DNA of 64,000 nt from Chryseobacterium elymi (GTDB lineage: Bacteria > Bacteroidota > Bacteroidia > Flavobacteriales > Weeksellaceae): the NCBI RefSeq assembly GCF_003385495.1, contig NZ_QNUH01000002.1, positions 124,001 to 188,000 of the forward strand, written 5' to 3'. The notes under the pieces were generated by a model. It made no database searches. It worked only from the letters and a program-made list of their open reading frames with translations, and was not told the origin of the DNA. Position numbers and translations under genes: made by a program. This document shows positions 29,273 to 37,158 of the stretch, in pieces (positions within the stretch are counted from its first letter, which is position 1; each line of letters begins with the position of its first letter).

Positions 29273-29318
29273 AAACGCAATGGTAAACAAAGGTTTATAA
29301 ATCATTCAGTTGATTTTT
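29273..29318. repeat. dispersed 45-bp motif, copy A
   Basis: AAACGCAA, CAAAG, TTTATAAA, CATTCA and TTGATTTTT occur in the same order and spacing as in copy B at 56412-56456, both in intergenic DNA. Confidence 0.55.
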
Positions 29319-29408
29319 AGGGTAAACAAAGCCGTTTCAATTATTGATAAGTAATACTCAGGAAATATTTTGTATTTCCTCGCTACAAATGAAGATATCG
29401 ACTGAAAA

Positions 29409-29467
29409 TTCCCCTCCTCCGGAGGGGTGGATTTCAAAATTCATGGAATTTTGGAAGACGGGGTGGT
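29409..29467. repeat. left member of inverted hairpin-repeat pair flanking the DUF559 gene
   Basis: It reads TTCCCCTCC, TCC, GGAGGGGTGGATT, a central palindrome CAAAATTC-ATG-GAATTTTG, then GAAGACGGGGTGGT. The first part is a 7-bp CCCCTCC/GGAGGGG hairpin. Bases 29441-29467 encode the last residues and the stop codon of the DUF559 protein. Confidence 0.85.
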
Positions 29468-29878
29468 CCCAAAATGCTGAATAATAAAATACTCCAGATC
29501 CTTCATTACCAAACCAATATTATTCCTCATATCAAAATCAGAAATTCTAAAAATAAGAAGTCCTAAAGATTCCAGATATTCCTGCCGGATTCCATCATAC
29601 ACCTGCTTTTCATCATGGCTTGAGCCGTCAATTTCAATAATCAATCCCAAAGTTTTTACATAAAAATCTACAATATAGCTTCCGATAATTCTCTGCCGGT
29701 CAAAATCTATATTATGGAAGATTCCGGCCCGTACCTTTTTCCAGAAAAGAACTTCACCGAGAATGCCTGCTCTACGTTTTTCTTTCAATAAGGTTTTTAA
29801 ATGAGGGTTATAAGGTAAGTTTTCTACGAAGTTCCTATGGATGGGAACCCCGTTGATGTGGGTTAGTATTTCTTTCAT
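29441..29878 (-). CDS. DUF559 (Vsr-like) endonuclease, nested in inverted repeats
   Basis: This is a 145-residue DUF559 protein, a family of the very-short-patch-repair/PD-(D/E)xK nuclease fold. Visible motifs are RRAGILGEVLFWKKVR with the conserved Glu at about residue 40, and IVDFYVKTLGLIIEIDG holding the catalytic Asp...Glu-x-Asp set. The frame is open 29 codons further upstream, but those codons are read from the right-hand repeat (PPLEGW...), so the ATG at 29878 (MKEILTHING) is chosen. The C-terminus FGTTPSSKIP and the stop are encoded by the left repeat. The gene stands between two inverted copies of the repeat with no other gene inside, resembling a small mobile or domesticated unit. 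Confidence 0.85.
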   Translation of the reverse strand: MKEILTHINGVPIHRNFVENLPYNPHLKTLLKEKRRAGILGEVLFWKKVRAGIFHNIDFDRQRIIGSYIVDFYVKTLGLIIEIDGSSHDEKQVYDGIRQEYLESLGLLIFRISDFDMRNNIGLVMKDLEYFIIQHFGTTPSSKIP

Positions 29879-29894
29879 TATTTTGTGTTTTTTA

Positions 29895-29945
29895 ACCACC
29901 CCGTCTTCTCCTTTCAGTCGAATCCACCCCTCCAAGGGAGGGGAA
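29895..29945. repeat. right member of inverted hairpin-repeat pair flanking the DUF559 gene
   Basis: It reads ACCACCCCGTCTTC, a 12-base variable centre (TCCTTTCAGTCG), AATCCACCCCTCC, AAG, GGAGGGGAA. Reverse-complemented it matches the left copy at 29409-29467 at both ends, while the centres differ. It begins 16 bases before the DUF559 start codon and so forms its upstream region. Confidence 0.85.
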
Positions 29946-29985
29946 TGATATTCCGCAGAAAACAAGTGGCTTCCAAAAATAACAA

Positions 29986-30010
29986 AACCTCACTGGAAAT
30001 CAGTAAGGTT
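29986..30010 (-). terminator. terminator of the acidic protein gene
   Basis: AACCTCACTG / CAGTAAGGTT forms a stem with one mismatch and loop GAAAT, followed on the minus strand by a T-rich stretch. Confidence 0.6.
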
Positions 30011-30033
30011 ATTCTATTATATCCGTTCAGGAT

Positions 30034-30324
30034 TTAAGTTAAAACATCATCATTTTCTTCTTCATGGTCGTCTGCGTTATCGCTGCGGCTCCAGTAGTTG
30101 TTTTCTTCATCCTCAGATCCTATTTCTTCCATATCGTCATCATCTTCAGTTCCGGGGATATCAAGTCCTTTGTCTATTTTATCATCATCTTCTTCATTCA
30201 GGATTGGATTTCCGTCACCGTCAAGCGGGATATGCGGTTCCTGATTAAATATATCTTCATTCGGATTATAATCCATTTCCTCTAACTTTCTGTTCTGTTC
30301 ATTGGTATTGTTTTCTGGTATCAT
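30034..30324 (-). CDS. very acidic small protein, unknown function
   Basis: This 96-residue protein is dominated by Asp and Glu (NEEDDDKIDKG, GTEDDDDMEEIG, DDHEEENDD) with no signal peptide and no hydrophobic core, so it is likely disordered in the cytosol. Small acidic proteins of this kind are common and conserved among Chryseobacterium relatives; no function is known to me. It lies 53 bases downstream of the 2-hydroxyacid dehydrogenase gene on the same strand and has its own terminator, so it may be cotranscribed with it. Confidence 0.65.
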   Translation of the reverse strand: MIPENNTNEQNRKLEEMDYNPNEDIFNQEPHIPLDGDGNPILNEEDDDKIDKGLDIPGTEDDDDMEEIGSEDEENNYWSRSDNADDHEEENDDVLT

Positions 30325-30377
30325 AATATTTGGTATTTTAGGATTTATATATACAAATCAAAAATAAGTCCAAGCTG

Positions 30378-31361
30378 TCAGGAATTCTTAGAATATACTT
30401 CAGGATTAGCACAATAAGGAATTTTTTCACCCTTGGAAAAGGCTACGATATTTTCAGCGGCCATCTTTGCCATTCCGGTTCTTGCTTCTAGGGTTGCTGA
30501 ACCTATATGCGGCAGTACACAGACATTGGAAAGTTCCAAAAGCGGACTTTCCTTGGACATAGGTTCAGGATTGGTCACATCCAGACCTGCTCCCCAGATT
30601 TGTTTTGAAATCAATGCTTCATACAGATCCTTTTCGTTTTGGAAACCACCTCTTGCCGTATTGATGAAAATGGCATTGGATTTCATTTTTTCAAATACAG
30701 GCATGTTAAAGAGATCCTTCTGTTCAGGAGTAAAATTGGCGTGAACACTCAGTACATCCGACTGTTCAATAAGTTCTTCAAAAGAAACATAAGTGGCATT
30801 CAGTTTTTTTTCTGCTTCTTCATTCCGGTTCCGGTTGTGGTAAATGATCTTCATATCAAAAGCTTTATGCGACTTTTCGGCCATTTCAAAACCTATTCTT
30901 CCCAACCCCATAATTCCTAAAGTTTTCCCGTATAATTCCTGCCCCAAAGCATGCAACGGATCAAAATCTCCCCAGTTGCCATCTTTCACTTTCTGAAAAT
31001 TATAGCTCGCTCGTCTTGCCACAGACTGCATCAGCAGAAAAGCGATATCAGACGTGGCTTTACTGAGGACATCCGGTGTATTTCCTACAGGAATATTCCT
31101 GCGGTTTGCTTCTTTAATATCCACATGATCAAAACCTACGGAGTATAAAGCAATCGTTTTTATGTTGGGACACTGATCAAAAAAATCTTTGTCGTACTTA
31201 AATTCTGCTCCTATGCTTAAAATGGCGTCGTTATTCTGACAAAAGATCAGCCATTCTTCGTGAGACAGGTTTTCATGCTCAGGAATAAAAACTTCCAGGC
31301 CTGCTTCTTTCAGCATATTGATTCCAGCTTCAGGAATTCTTTTGTTTACAAATACTTTCAT
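30378..31361 (-). CDS. D-isomer specific 2-hydroxyacid dehydrogenase
   Basis: This 327-residue NAD(P)-dependent dehydrogenase interconverts 2-oxoacids and D-2-hydroxyacids. It is nearest to glyoxylate/hydroxypyruvate reductases by appearance. The Rossmann motif GIMGLGRIGFEMA lies at about residue 150. The catalytic Arg is in NTARGGFQNE, Glu in LDVTNPEP and His in VLPHIGSAT. The length fits the family (310-340). The substrate cannot be fixed from sequence. Confidence 0.92.
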   Translation of the reverse strand: MKVFVNKRIPEAGINMLKEAGLEVFIPEHENLSHEEWLIFCQNNDAILSIGAEFKYDKDFFDQCPNIKTIALYSVGFDHVDIKEANRRNIPVGNTPDVLSKATSDIAFLLMQSVARRASYNFQKVKDGNWGDFDPLHALGQELYGKTLGIMGLGRIGFEMAEKSHKAFDMKIIYHNRNRNEEAEKKLNATYVSFEELIEQSDVLSVHANFTPEQKDLFNMPVFEKMKSNAIFINTARGGFQNEKDLYEALISKQIWGAGLDVTNPEPMSKESPLLELSNVCVLPHIGSATLEARTGMAKMAAENIVAFSKGEKIPYCANPEVYSKNS

Positions 31362-31402
31362 TTTTTATTTTGGTATTTATTTGTGCTTTAGAATTTTAAA
31401 AT

Positions 31403-31433
31403 AAAAAACCTCACTTCTGTTAAAAAGTGAGGT
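31403..31433 (-). terminator. terminator of the 87-aa protein gene
   Basis: The 9-bp stem ACCTCACTT / AAGTGAGGT with an 8-base loop is followed on the minus strand by T6. Confidence 0.85.
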
Positions 31434-31454
31434 TCTTAACTTTAATATTAAAAA

Positions 31455-31718
31455 TTATTGATCTTCATCTGGTTGGTTCTGTTTTTTGTCCCAGGCTTGA
31501 GAAGCCATTTCCTGAATTTCTTCCCAAACATCCTTTGCAGATTTTTGTGCCTGAGTCATAAATCCCTGTTTGGTTGCCTCCTGATTCTTAGTTTTCATTT
31601 CATTCATATAATCTTTCACCTGCTGGGTATAGCTTTCTGCGTGATATCCTGGATTATTATGCAGGTTTTTCTGAATATTACTGAAATCGTGTGAGGATTT
31701 AAATCTATTCGTATCCAT
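31455..31718 (-). CDS. small hydrophilic protein, unknown (stress-type)
   Basis: This is an 87-residue hydrophilic, probably helical protein (YTQQVKDYMNEMKTKNQEA; AQKSAKDVWEEIQEMASQAW) without signal peptide or Cys. Composition resembles small stress-induced or CsbD/LEA-like proteins, but no family signature was recognised. It is monocistronic with a strong terminator and is separated from pcm by a 305-base stretch that holds a large imperfect palindrome. Confidence 0.65.
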   Translation of the reverse strand: MDTNRFKSSHDFSNIQKNLHNNPGYHAESYTQQVKDYMNEMKTKNQEATKQGFMTQAQKSAKDVWEEIQEMASQAWDKKQNQPDEDQ

Positions 31719-32023
31719 AATAATAAAAATTTAAATGATTAGGTTACCAATTGAATCCAATTACTGTTCCGAAGCAGTCTTAAAGTTTATTAAAAAACCG
31801 AAGTTTTTTTTAACCGCAAAAGTCACAAAGTCTTTTAAACACTTTAGTTATTTTAAAGTTAAATACTTTGCGCCTATGAAGCACACTTAAGTTTTATGAA
31901 AACCTTTGATTTTCTAATGATATAGTCTTACTAATCAAGATGGTAAACTTTTAAAACTAAAGTGCTCTAAAGTGTTTAATTGAAATTAAAACCTTTGTGT
32001 CTTTTGTAGTTATAAAAATTCCG
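31719..32023. other. 305-base gene-free stretch holding an imperfect palindrome
   Basis: Apart from the element at 31811-32013, the remaining 90 bases next to 31719 show no recognisable structure. Confidence 0.6.
31811..32013. repeat. about 200-bp imperfect palindromic element (MITE-like)
   Basis: The left end TAACCGCAAAAGTCACAAAG pairs imperfectly with the right end CTTTGTGTCTTTTGTAGTTA. Inner arms CACTTTAGTTATTTTAAAGTT and AACTTTTAAAACTAAAGTG also pair, giving a long nested hairpin. I recall ends of this kind in intergenic DNA of Chryseobacterium relatives, so a dispersed element is likely. Confidence 0.6.
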
Positions 32024-32677
32024 TTAATGATTCGTATCTCCCAACATCGGAACAAATTTATAAGCTCCGAATTCTTCTTTTTCGAATTGTGTAGGAGCCG
32101 TTTTTGTAAATCTGTACAGGATCTGTTCATCGGTAGGGCCTAACGGAATAACCATTTTTCCGCCTACATTCAGCTGTTTTAATAATTCTGTGGGCAAAAC
32201 CGAAGCTCCACAGGTAACAATAATCTTATCGAAAGGTGCAAAAGTAGGAAGCCCTGCAAAGCCATCCCCAAAACTCTGAAATTTTGGATTCAGATGGAGC
32301 TCACGGAACTTCTTTTTTGAGAAATCAAAAAGATCTTTCTGCCTTTCCACGGTATAGACCAGGGCTTTCATAGCGATCAGAACAGCAGTCTGATACCCGC
32401 AACCGGTTCCAATTTCCAGAACTTTTTCGCCCGGTTTTACCTGCAGCAGCTCGGATTGTTCCGCTACGGTTGAGGGATGAGAAATGGTTTGGTGTGATAA
32501 AATCGGAAAAGCGCGGTCTTCATAAGCAAAGTCCTCAAAAATACTTTCGATAAAAAGATGTCTTGGAACGTTACTCATAGCCGAAAGTACATTTTCATCC
32601 GAAATTCCTATCTTATGTCTTAAATATTCGACCAGAATCTTTCTTTTTCCTTTATGTACAAACGAATCATGCATCAT
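32024..32677 (-). CDS. pcm: protein-L-isoaspartate O-methyltransferase
   Basis: This is a 217-residue SAM-dependent methyltransferase that repairs isoaspartyl residues in damaged proteins. The SAM-binding motif I VLEIGTGCGYQTAV is at about residue 85, and other conserved parts are FAYEDRAFPI, TISHPSTVA and IPLGP. The frame is open 24 codons further upstream, but a -7 box (TACTTTTG, minus) at 32719-32726 lies inside that extension. The start MMHDSFVHKGKR at 32677 also fits the family length of about 215. Confidence 0.93.
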   Translation of the reverse strand: MMHDSFVHKGKRKILVEYLRHKIGISDENVLSAMSNVPRHLFIESIFEDFAYEDRAFPILSHQTISHPSTVAEQSELLQVKPGEKVLEIGTGCGYQTAVLIAMKALVYTVERQKDLFDFSKKKFRELHLNPKFQSFGDGFAGLPTFAPFDKIIVTCGASVLPTELLKQLNVGGKMVIPLGPTDEQILYRFTKTAPTQFEKEEFGAYKFVPMLGDTNH

Positions 32678-32718
32678 TAATAAGATAATAGTTATTAGGT
32701 TACAGGTAGTAGTTCCTG

Positions 32719-32726
32719 CAAAAGTA
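32719..32726 (-). promoter_or_regulatory. promoter of pcm
   Basis: On the minus strand TACTTTTG matches TAnnTTTG, with TTG about 20 bases further upstream (in GTTGATAAG). It supports the pcm start at 32677. Confidence 0.5.
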
Positions 32727-32814
32727 AAAAAACTATCCATACTTATCAACCTAAATGCGACAGGGTATTTCTTAATACCTAAAATTCTTATCTTTACAAA
32801 AATTAAAAAAATCT

Positions 32815-33780
32815 ATGTTAAAAGCAGGTTTGGTAGGTGCCGGACATCTGGGGAAGATCCATTTACGACTTCTTAACCAGTCAGATAAGTACGAGCTGGT
32901 AGGTTTCCATGATAAAGATACTGAAAACGGAAAAAAAATAGAAGCTGAATTCGGGTATAAATATTTTGAAAATTTTGATGAACTTCTTGAACAGATCGAT
33001 ATGCTGGATATTGTGACTCCCACAGTCTATCATTATGATTATGCCCTAAAAGCAATTGAAAAAGGTCTTCATTTTTTCATTGAAAAACCGGTAACCCAAA
33101 CGCTTGAGCAGGCAGAAGAAATTCTTTATAAGTGTCAGGAAAATGGTATTAAGGCACAGGTGGGACATGTTGAAAGATACAATCCCGCTTTTATTGCCAC
33201 TAAAGAATACATTAAAAATCCAATGTTTATTGAGATCCACAGGCTGGCAGAATTCAATCCCAGAGGGACGGATGTTTCTGTAGTACTGGACCTTATGATC
33301 CATGATCTGGATATTTTACTGAGCATGGCTAAATCTAAGGTTAAAAATATTCATGCAAGCGGTGTTTGTGTGGTAAGCAAGACGCCGGATATTGCAAACG
33401 CCAGAATAGAATTTGAGAATGGCTGCGTAGCGAACCTTACGACTTCCAGAATCTCTATGAAAGCGATGAGAAAAAGCCGTTTTTTCCAGAAAGACGCGTA
33501 TATTTCTGTAGACTTCCTGGAAAAGAAAGCAGAGGTGATCCGAATGAAAGATGCTCCTGAAAACCCTACTCCTTTTGACATGATCATTGAAAATGCTGAT
33601 GGAGAAAAGAATCAGATCTTATTTGAATATCCGGACATCCAGCCTAATAATGCAATTCTTGATGAATTAAATTCTTTTGCAGATGCCATCACTGACGGTA
33701 AAAATGTGGAAGTTTCCCTGGAAGACGGAACGGAAGCTTTAAAGGTTGCCCTTGAAATTGTAAAACTGATTTCAAAATAA
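32815..33780 (+). CDS. Gfo/Idh/MocA-family oxidoreductase
   Basis: This is a 321-residue NAD(P)-dependent oxidoreductase of the glucose-fructose oxidoreductase / inositol dehydrogenase family. The Rossmann motif GLVGAGHLGKIHLR is at the N-terminus. The conserved FIEKPVTQT (Lys in the active site) is at about residue 90, and VLDLMIHDLDI carries the catalytic His. Relatives act on sugars, inositol or biliverdin; the substrate here is unknown. It is divergent from pcm, with a shared 137-base intergenic region, and has a strong terminator. Confidence 0.9.
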   Translation: MLKAGLVGAGHLGKIHLRLLNQSDKYELVGFHDKDTENGKKIEAEFGYKYFENFDELLEQIDMLDIVTPTVYHYDYALKAIEKGLHFFIEKPVTQTLEQAEEILYKCQENGIKAQVGHVERYNPAFIATKEYIKNPMFIEIHRLAEFNPRGTDVSVVLDLMIHDLDILLSMAKSKVKNIHASGVCVVSKTPDIANARIEFENGCVANLTTSRISMKAMRKSRFFQKDAYISVDFLEKKAEVIRMKDAPENPTPFDMIIENADGEKNQILFEYPDIQPNNAILDELNSFADAITDGKNVEVSLEDGTEALKVALEIVKLISK

Positions 33781-33798
33781 GTTTTATCTCATAATATC

Positions 33799-33834
33799 TA
33801 CAGCAGGCTGTCATTAAAATGACAGCCTGCTGTA
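33799..33834 (+). terminator. 16-bp perfect hairpin terminator
   Basis: TACAGCAGGCTGTCAT / ATGACAGCCTGCTGTA with loop TAAA lies 18 bases after the oxidoreductase stop. A short T run follows. Confidence 0.8.
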
Positions 33835-33926
33835 TTTAAAAAGTCATCAACAAACCTTCCTATTTCCTTTTTTCTGAAATATTTTTTTCATGACACAATT
33901 TTAATTTTTATTCTGGATTTTTTAAA

Positions 33927-33934
33927 TATATTTG
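33927..33934 (+). promoter_or_regulatory. -7 box of the GH5 gene
   Basis: TATATTTG is an exact TAnnTTTG match 60 bases upstream of the GH5 start. No clear -33 TTG was seen. Confidence 0.45.
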
Positions 33935-33994
33935 TCTTTCTTAAAACTATTATTCTAAAATTCTCTCCTATAATTTAAAATAAATAAATCTAAT

Positions 33995-35725
33995 ATGAAA
34001 AGAATCATCCTATTATCCGCTTTATTATTGTCTCAATTTGGGACATCACAATTATTAGAAACCGATGGACAGAAAATAATTAATGACAAAGGAGAAAACA
34101 TCCAGCTGCGAGGCTTGGGCCTTGGTGGGTGGATGCTTCAGGAAGGATATATGCTGAAAACAGCCGATTTTGCAGGGCCTCAGTATAAGATCAAAGAGAA
34201 GATCGCCGAATTAATTGGTGAAGACGGAATGAAGGATTTTTATAAAGCTTACCTTAAAAACGGTATCACCAGACAGGATATCGATTTTCTTGCTCAAGCG
34301 GGATTCAATTCTGTAAGGCTTCCTATGCATTATGATCTATACACGCTTCCCATTGAAAAAGAACCGGCAAAAGGACAGAATACATGGCTGGAAGAAGGCT
34401 TTAAAATGACAGATGATCTTCTGAAATGGTGTGCTGCCAATAAAATATACCTGATCCTTGATCTTCATGCTGCACCAGGCGGGCAGGGAAATGACGTTAA
34501 TATTTCAGACAATGATAAAACAAAACCCTCTCTCTGGGAAAGCATTGAAAACCAAAAGAAAACGATTGCTTTATGGAAAAAGCTTGCTGAACGGTATAAG
34601 GATGAACCGTGGATCGGTGGTTATGACCTGATCAATGAGCCGAATATCAATTTCACCGGAAAAAATCCGAACGGTACCGACGAAATGTCGAATGCTCCGC
34701 TCTGGAAGTTGCAGAAAGACATTACCACTGCTATTCGTGAAACCGATAAAAAGCATATTATATTCATTGAAGGAAACGGTTGGGGAAATAATTACAACGG
34801 ACTGATTCCGATCTGGGACAGTAATATGGCATTCAGCTTTCATAAATACTGGAATTATAATAATGATGAAACCATCCAGTCTATTCTTGATCTGAGAAAA
34901 AAGCATAACCTTCCTATCTGGCTTGGGGAAACCGGAGAAAACTCTAATGTATGGTTTACAGAGCTGATCCAGCTTCTGGACAGACACAACATAGGATATG
35001 CATTCTGGCCGATGAAAAAGATCGATAATATTGCAGGAATTACGAATGTAAAAATCACTCCTGAATATGAAAAACTCCTGAATTACTGGAAAAACGGCGG
35101 CGAAAAACCTTCTAAAGACTATGCAACAAAAGCGTTGATGCAGATCGCCGAGAATTATAAATTTAATAATGTCGAAATCAAAAATGACGTTATAGATGCC
35201 ATGTTCAGACAAGTTAACGATGGTTCTGCAAAACCGTTTAAAAACCATCAGGCTCCGGGAAGAATATTTGCTTCGGATTATGATTTGGGAAGAATGGGTT
35301 CGGCTTACCTGGATAAGGATTTTATCAACCTTTGGGTAAGTGATCCGAAGAAAAGATCGGAATGGAATTCCGGACAGCAGATGAGAAATGACGGTGTGGA
35401 TATTTACCGATGTCATGACGGCATTACCAATACTTATTATGTGGGAAAAACGGAGGCGGGAGAATGGCTTCAATATACCATTGATGTAAAATCCGAGAAA
35501 AACCACACCTTCAGCATCAGGTATGCTGGTAAGAATAATGCTGGTATCAGACTGGAAGATGCTTCGGGAAAACTGCTGGCCAAGGTTTCACTGCCTTCCA
35601 CAGGAGGAGATGAAAACTGGAAAACAGTTTCAGTTAAGAACGTCTCTCTGAAGAAAGGAACAAATAAAATCAGACTTTACTTTGAAAGCGACGGTTCCAA
35701 CCTGAATTATTTTGAAATCCAGTGA
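33995..35725 (+). CDS. glycoside hydrolase family 5 with C-terminal CBM6-like module
   Basis: This is a 576-residue exported glucanase-type enzyme. It has a signal peptide ending about residue 19 and a GH5 catalytic barrel at about 25-370, with LRGLGLGGWML at the start. The acid/base Glu is in YDLINEPN at about residue 215, and the nucleophile Glu in IWLGETGEN at about 310. Residues about 430-576 form a beta-sandwich carbohydrate-binding module (EAGEWLQYTIDV, GTNKIRLYF) of the CBM6/35 kind. The likely substrate is a beta-glucan or mannan. It is not part of a Sus-like cluster here and lacks a T9SS tail. Confidence 0.9.
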   Translation: MKRIILLSALLLSQFGTSQLLETDGQKIINDKGENIQLRGLGLGGWMLQEGYMLKTADFAGPQYKIKEKIAELIGEDGMKDFYKAYLKNGITRQDIDFLAQAGFNSVRLPMHYDLYTLPIEKEPAKGQNTWLEEGFKMTDDLLKWCAANKIYLILDLHAAPGGQGNDVNISDNDKTKPSLWESIENQKKTIALWKKLAERYKDEPWIGGYDLINEPNINFTGKNPNGTDEMSNAPLWKLQKDITTAIRETDKKHIIFIEGNGWGNNYNGLIPIWDSNMAFSFHKYWNYNNDETIQSILDLRKKHNLPIWLGETGENSNVWFTELIQLLDRHNIGYAFWPMKKIDNIAGITNVKITPEYEKLLNYWKNGGEKPSKDYATKALMQIAENYKFNNVEIKNDVIDAMFRQVNDGSAKPFKNHQAPGRIFASDYDLGRMGSAYLDKDFINLWVSDPKKRSEWNSGQQMRNDGVDIYRCHDGITNTYYVGKTEAGEWLQYTIDVKSEKNHTFSIRYAGKNNAGIRLEDASGKLLAKVSLPSTGGDENWKTVSVKNVSLKKGTNKIRLYFESDGSNLNYFEIQ

Positions 35726-35742
35726 TAATTATCTTAAATTGC

Positions 35743-35777
35743 AAATCCCTTTTAGTATCTGAAAGGGATTTTCTTTT
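35743..35777 (+). terminator. terminator of the GH5 gene
   Basis: AAATCCCTTT / AAAGGGATTT with a 9-base loop is followed by TCTTTT. Confidence 0.85.
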
Positions 35778-35789
35778 AATCATTATATT

Positions 35790-36668
35790 ATGAAAAAAAT
35801 AGGACTGTTCTTTCTTCTTGTATCGTCGCTGGCTATAGCTCAAAAATCTGTTTTAGAGCAGAAAATAAACTCTATTATTAAAGATAAAAAAGCAACCGTT
35901 GGAGTTTCGGTTATTGGCTTTGAAAATAATTTCAAATACAACAAAAACGGGGATAAGCCACTTCCTACTTTAAGTGTTTTCAAGTTTCACATTGCCTGCG
36001 CAGTGTTAGATCTTGTGGATAAAGGAAAACTCTCTTTGGATCAGAAACTTTTCTTCAAAAAAGAAGATATGCTGGAAAACACCTGGTCGCCTATCCGTGA
36101 AAAATATCCTGATGCCAATATTTCACTCACTTTAGGAGAGGTATTGGATTATACGGTTGCATTAAGTGACAATAACGGCTGTGACCTTTTGCTGAAACTT
36201 ATCGGAGGTACGCAGACTGTTCAGAAATTTATGGATTCTAAGGGTGTAAAAGGTTTTCAGATCAAACGTAATGAAGATGATATGCACAAAAACTGGAAAA
36301 CAATGTATGAAAATTACAGTACTACCAATTCTGCTGTCCAGGTTCTGAAAAAGTTCTATGATGGAACATTACTATCCAAAAAGTCGACAGATTATTTAAT
36401 GCAGATAATGTTGGGAACTAAAACGGGAACCAATAAAATTATTGAACAATTACCAAAAGGAACGCCTGTGGCTCACAAAACCGGTTCTTCCGGGAAAAAT
36501 GACAACGGCCTTACCGTTGCTGAAAATGATATGGGAATCATCACTCTTCCTAACGGAAAACGTTATGCAATTGCCATATTTGTAAGCAATTCCACGGAAA
36601 CTGAATTGGTGAACTGTAAAATCGTTTCTGATATTTCTAAGGCAGTATGGGACGATTTTAATAAGTAA
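35790..36668 (+). CDS. bla: class A beta-lactamase, subclass A2 (CIA/CGA-like)
   Basis: This 292-residue exported serine beta-lactamase hydrolyses penicillins and often cephalosporins in the periplasm. The signal peptide ends near residue 18 (AIAQ). The catalytic SVFK motif is at 62-65 (Ambler Ser70-x-x-Lys73), SDNN at about 126 (SDN130 loop), the omega-loop KRNEDDMHKNW carries Glu166 and Asn170, and AHKTGSSG is at about 229 (KTG234). The overall look is that of intrinsic chromosomal enzymes of Chryseobacterium (subclass A2). No AmpR-like regulator or mobile element is nearby, so it is probably an intrinsic gene. Confidence 0.93.
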   Translation: MKKIGLFFLLVSSLAIAQKSVLEQKINSIIKDKKATVGVSVIGFENNFKYNKNGDKPLPTLSVFKFHIACAVLDLVDKGKLSLDQKLFFKKEDMLENTWSPIREKYPDANISLTLGEVLDYTVALSDNNGCDLLLKLIGGTQTVQKFMDSKGVKGFQIKRNEDDMHKNWKTMYENYSTTNSAVQVLKKFYDGTLLSKKSTDYLMQIMLGTKTGTNKIIEQLPKGTPVAHKTGSSGKNDNGLTVAENDMGIITLPNGKRYAIAIFVSNSTETELVNCKIVSDISKAVWDDFNK

Positions 36669-36732
36669 AATATTAAGCTTATTTTTAAAGCTGAAAAAAC
36701 GGTGAAATTTTTGTTCTCTAATCCGGAAAACT

Positions 36733-37149
36733 ATGAATATGAAAAAAATAGTATTAACAGCATTTCTTTTCTGTTCTCCATTCTTTTTTTCGCAAAAGAG
36801 TATGAACTACGTACGTATAAGCTATGGCAGTATCTGCTGTGGAACCCCCTCTACAAAACCTGTGACGAATTATCTGAAAAAGTTTGAGAAAAGCAATAAG
36901 CTGAGAGCTTTTGAAATCTTAGAACAAGGCGGATTGGGAAGAGAAGGTGAATTTAATTTATACATAGGAACAGACAAACTGAATAAAAAACAGAAAGCAG
37001 CTTTCATAAAAGGCCTTCAATCTGTTATTATTTCACAAAATAAAGTCAGAAAACAGGACAGCGATGGTACAGTGGATTTCGATCCGGCAGTGACTGTTTA
37101 TAAATCTGATTTAGCAGATATTGAAAATTTAACTATTTATAAAAAATAA
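36733..37149 (+). CDS. small exported protein, unknown function
   Basis: This 138-residue protein has a signal peptide (MNMKKIVLTAFLFCSPFFFSQ). The mature part contains a Cys-Cys pair in YGSICCGTPSTKP at about residue 35 and a charged C-terminal half (LNKKQKAAFIKGLQSVII). No family was recognised. It could start two codons later at the second Met. It lies between the beta-lactamase gene (64 bases) and the 3-hydroxyacyl-CoA dehydrogenase gene (9 bases), so it is probably cotranscribed with the latter. Confidence 0.65.
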   Translation: MNMKKIVLTAFLFCSPFFFSQKSMNYVRISYGSICCGTPSTKPVTNYLKKFEKSNKLRAFEILEQGGLGREGEFNLYIGTDKLNKKQKAAFIKGLQSVIISQNKVRKQDSDGTVDFDPAVTVYKSDLADIENLTIYKK

Positions 37150-37158
37150 AAGAAAAAA

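Noticed and set aside
29879..29965. 29-codon N-terminal extension of the DUF559 gene
   Set aside because: These codons are a translation of the right-hand hairpin repeat; the family start fits the ATG at 29878.
32678..32749. 24-codon upstream extension of pcm
   Set aside because: It contains the promoter box and is not found in the Pcm family; the MMHDSF start fits the family length.
34571..35506. 311-codon open frame antisense to the GH5 gene
   Set aside because: It lies fully inside a well-supported GH5 gene on the other strand and has no recognisable protein features.
36702..36887. 61-codon frame before the 138-aa exported protein
   Set aside because: It overlaps the signal-peptide gene at 36733 in another frame and has no support.
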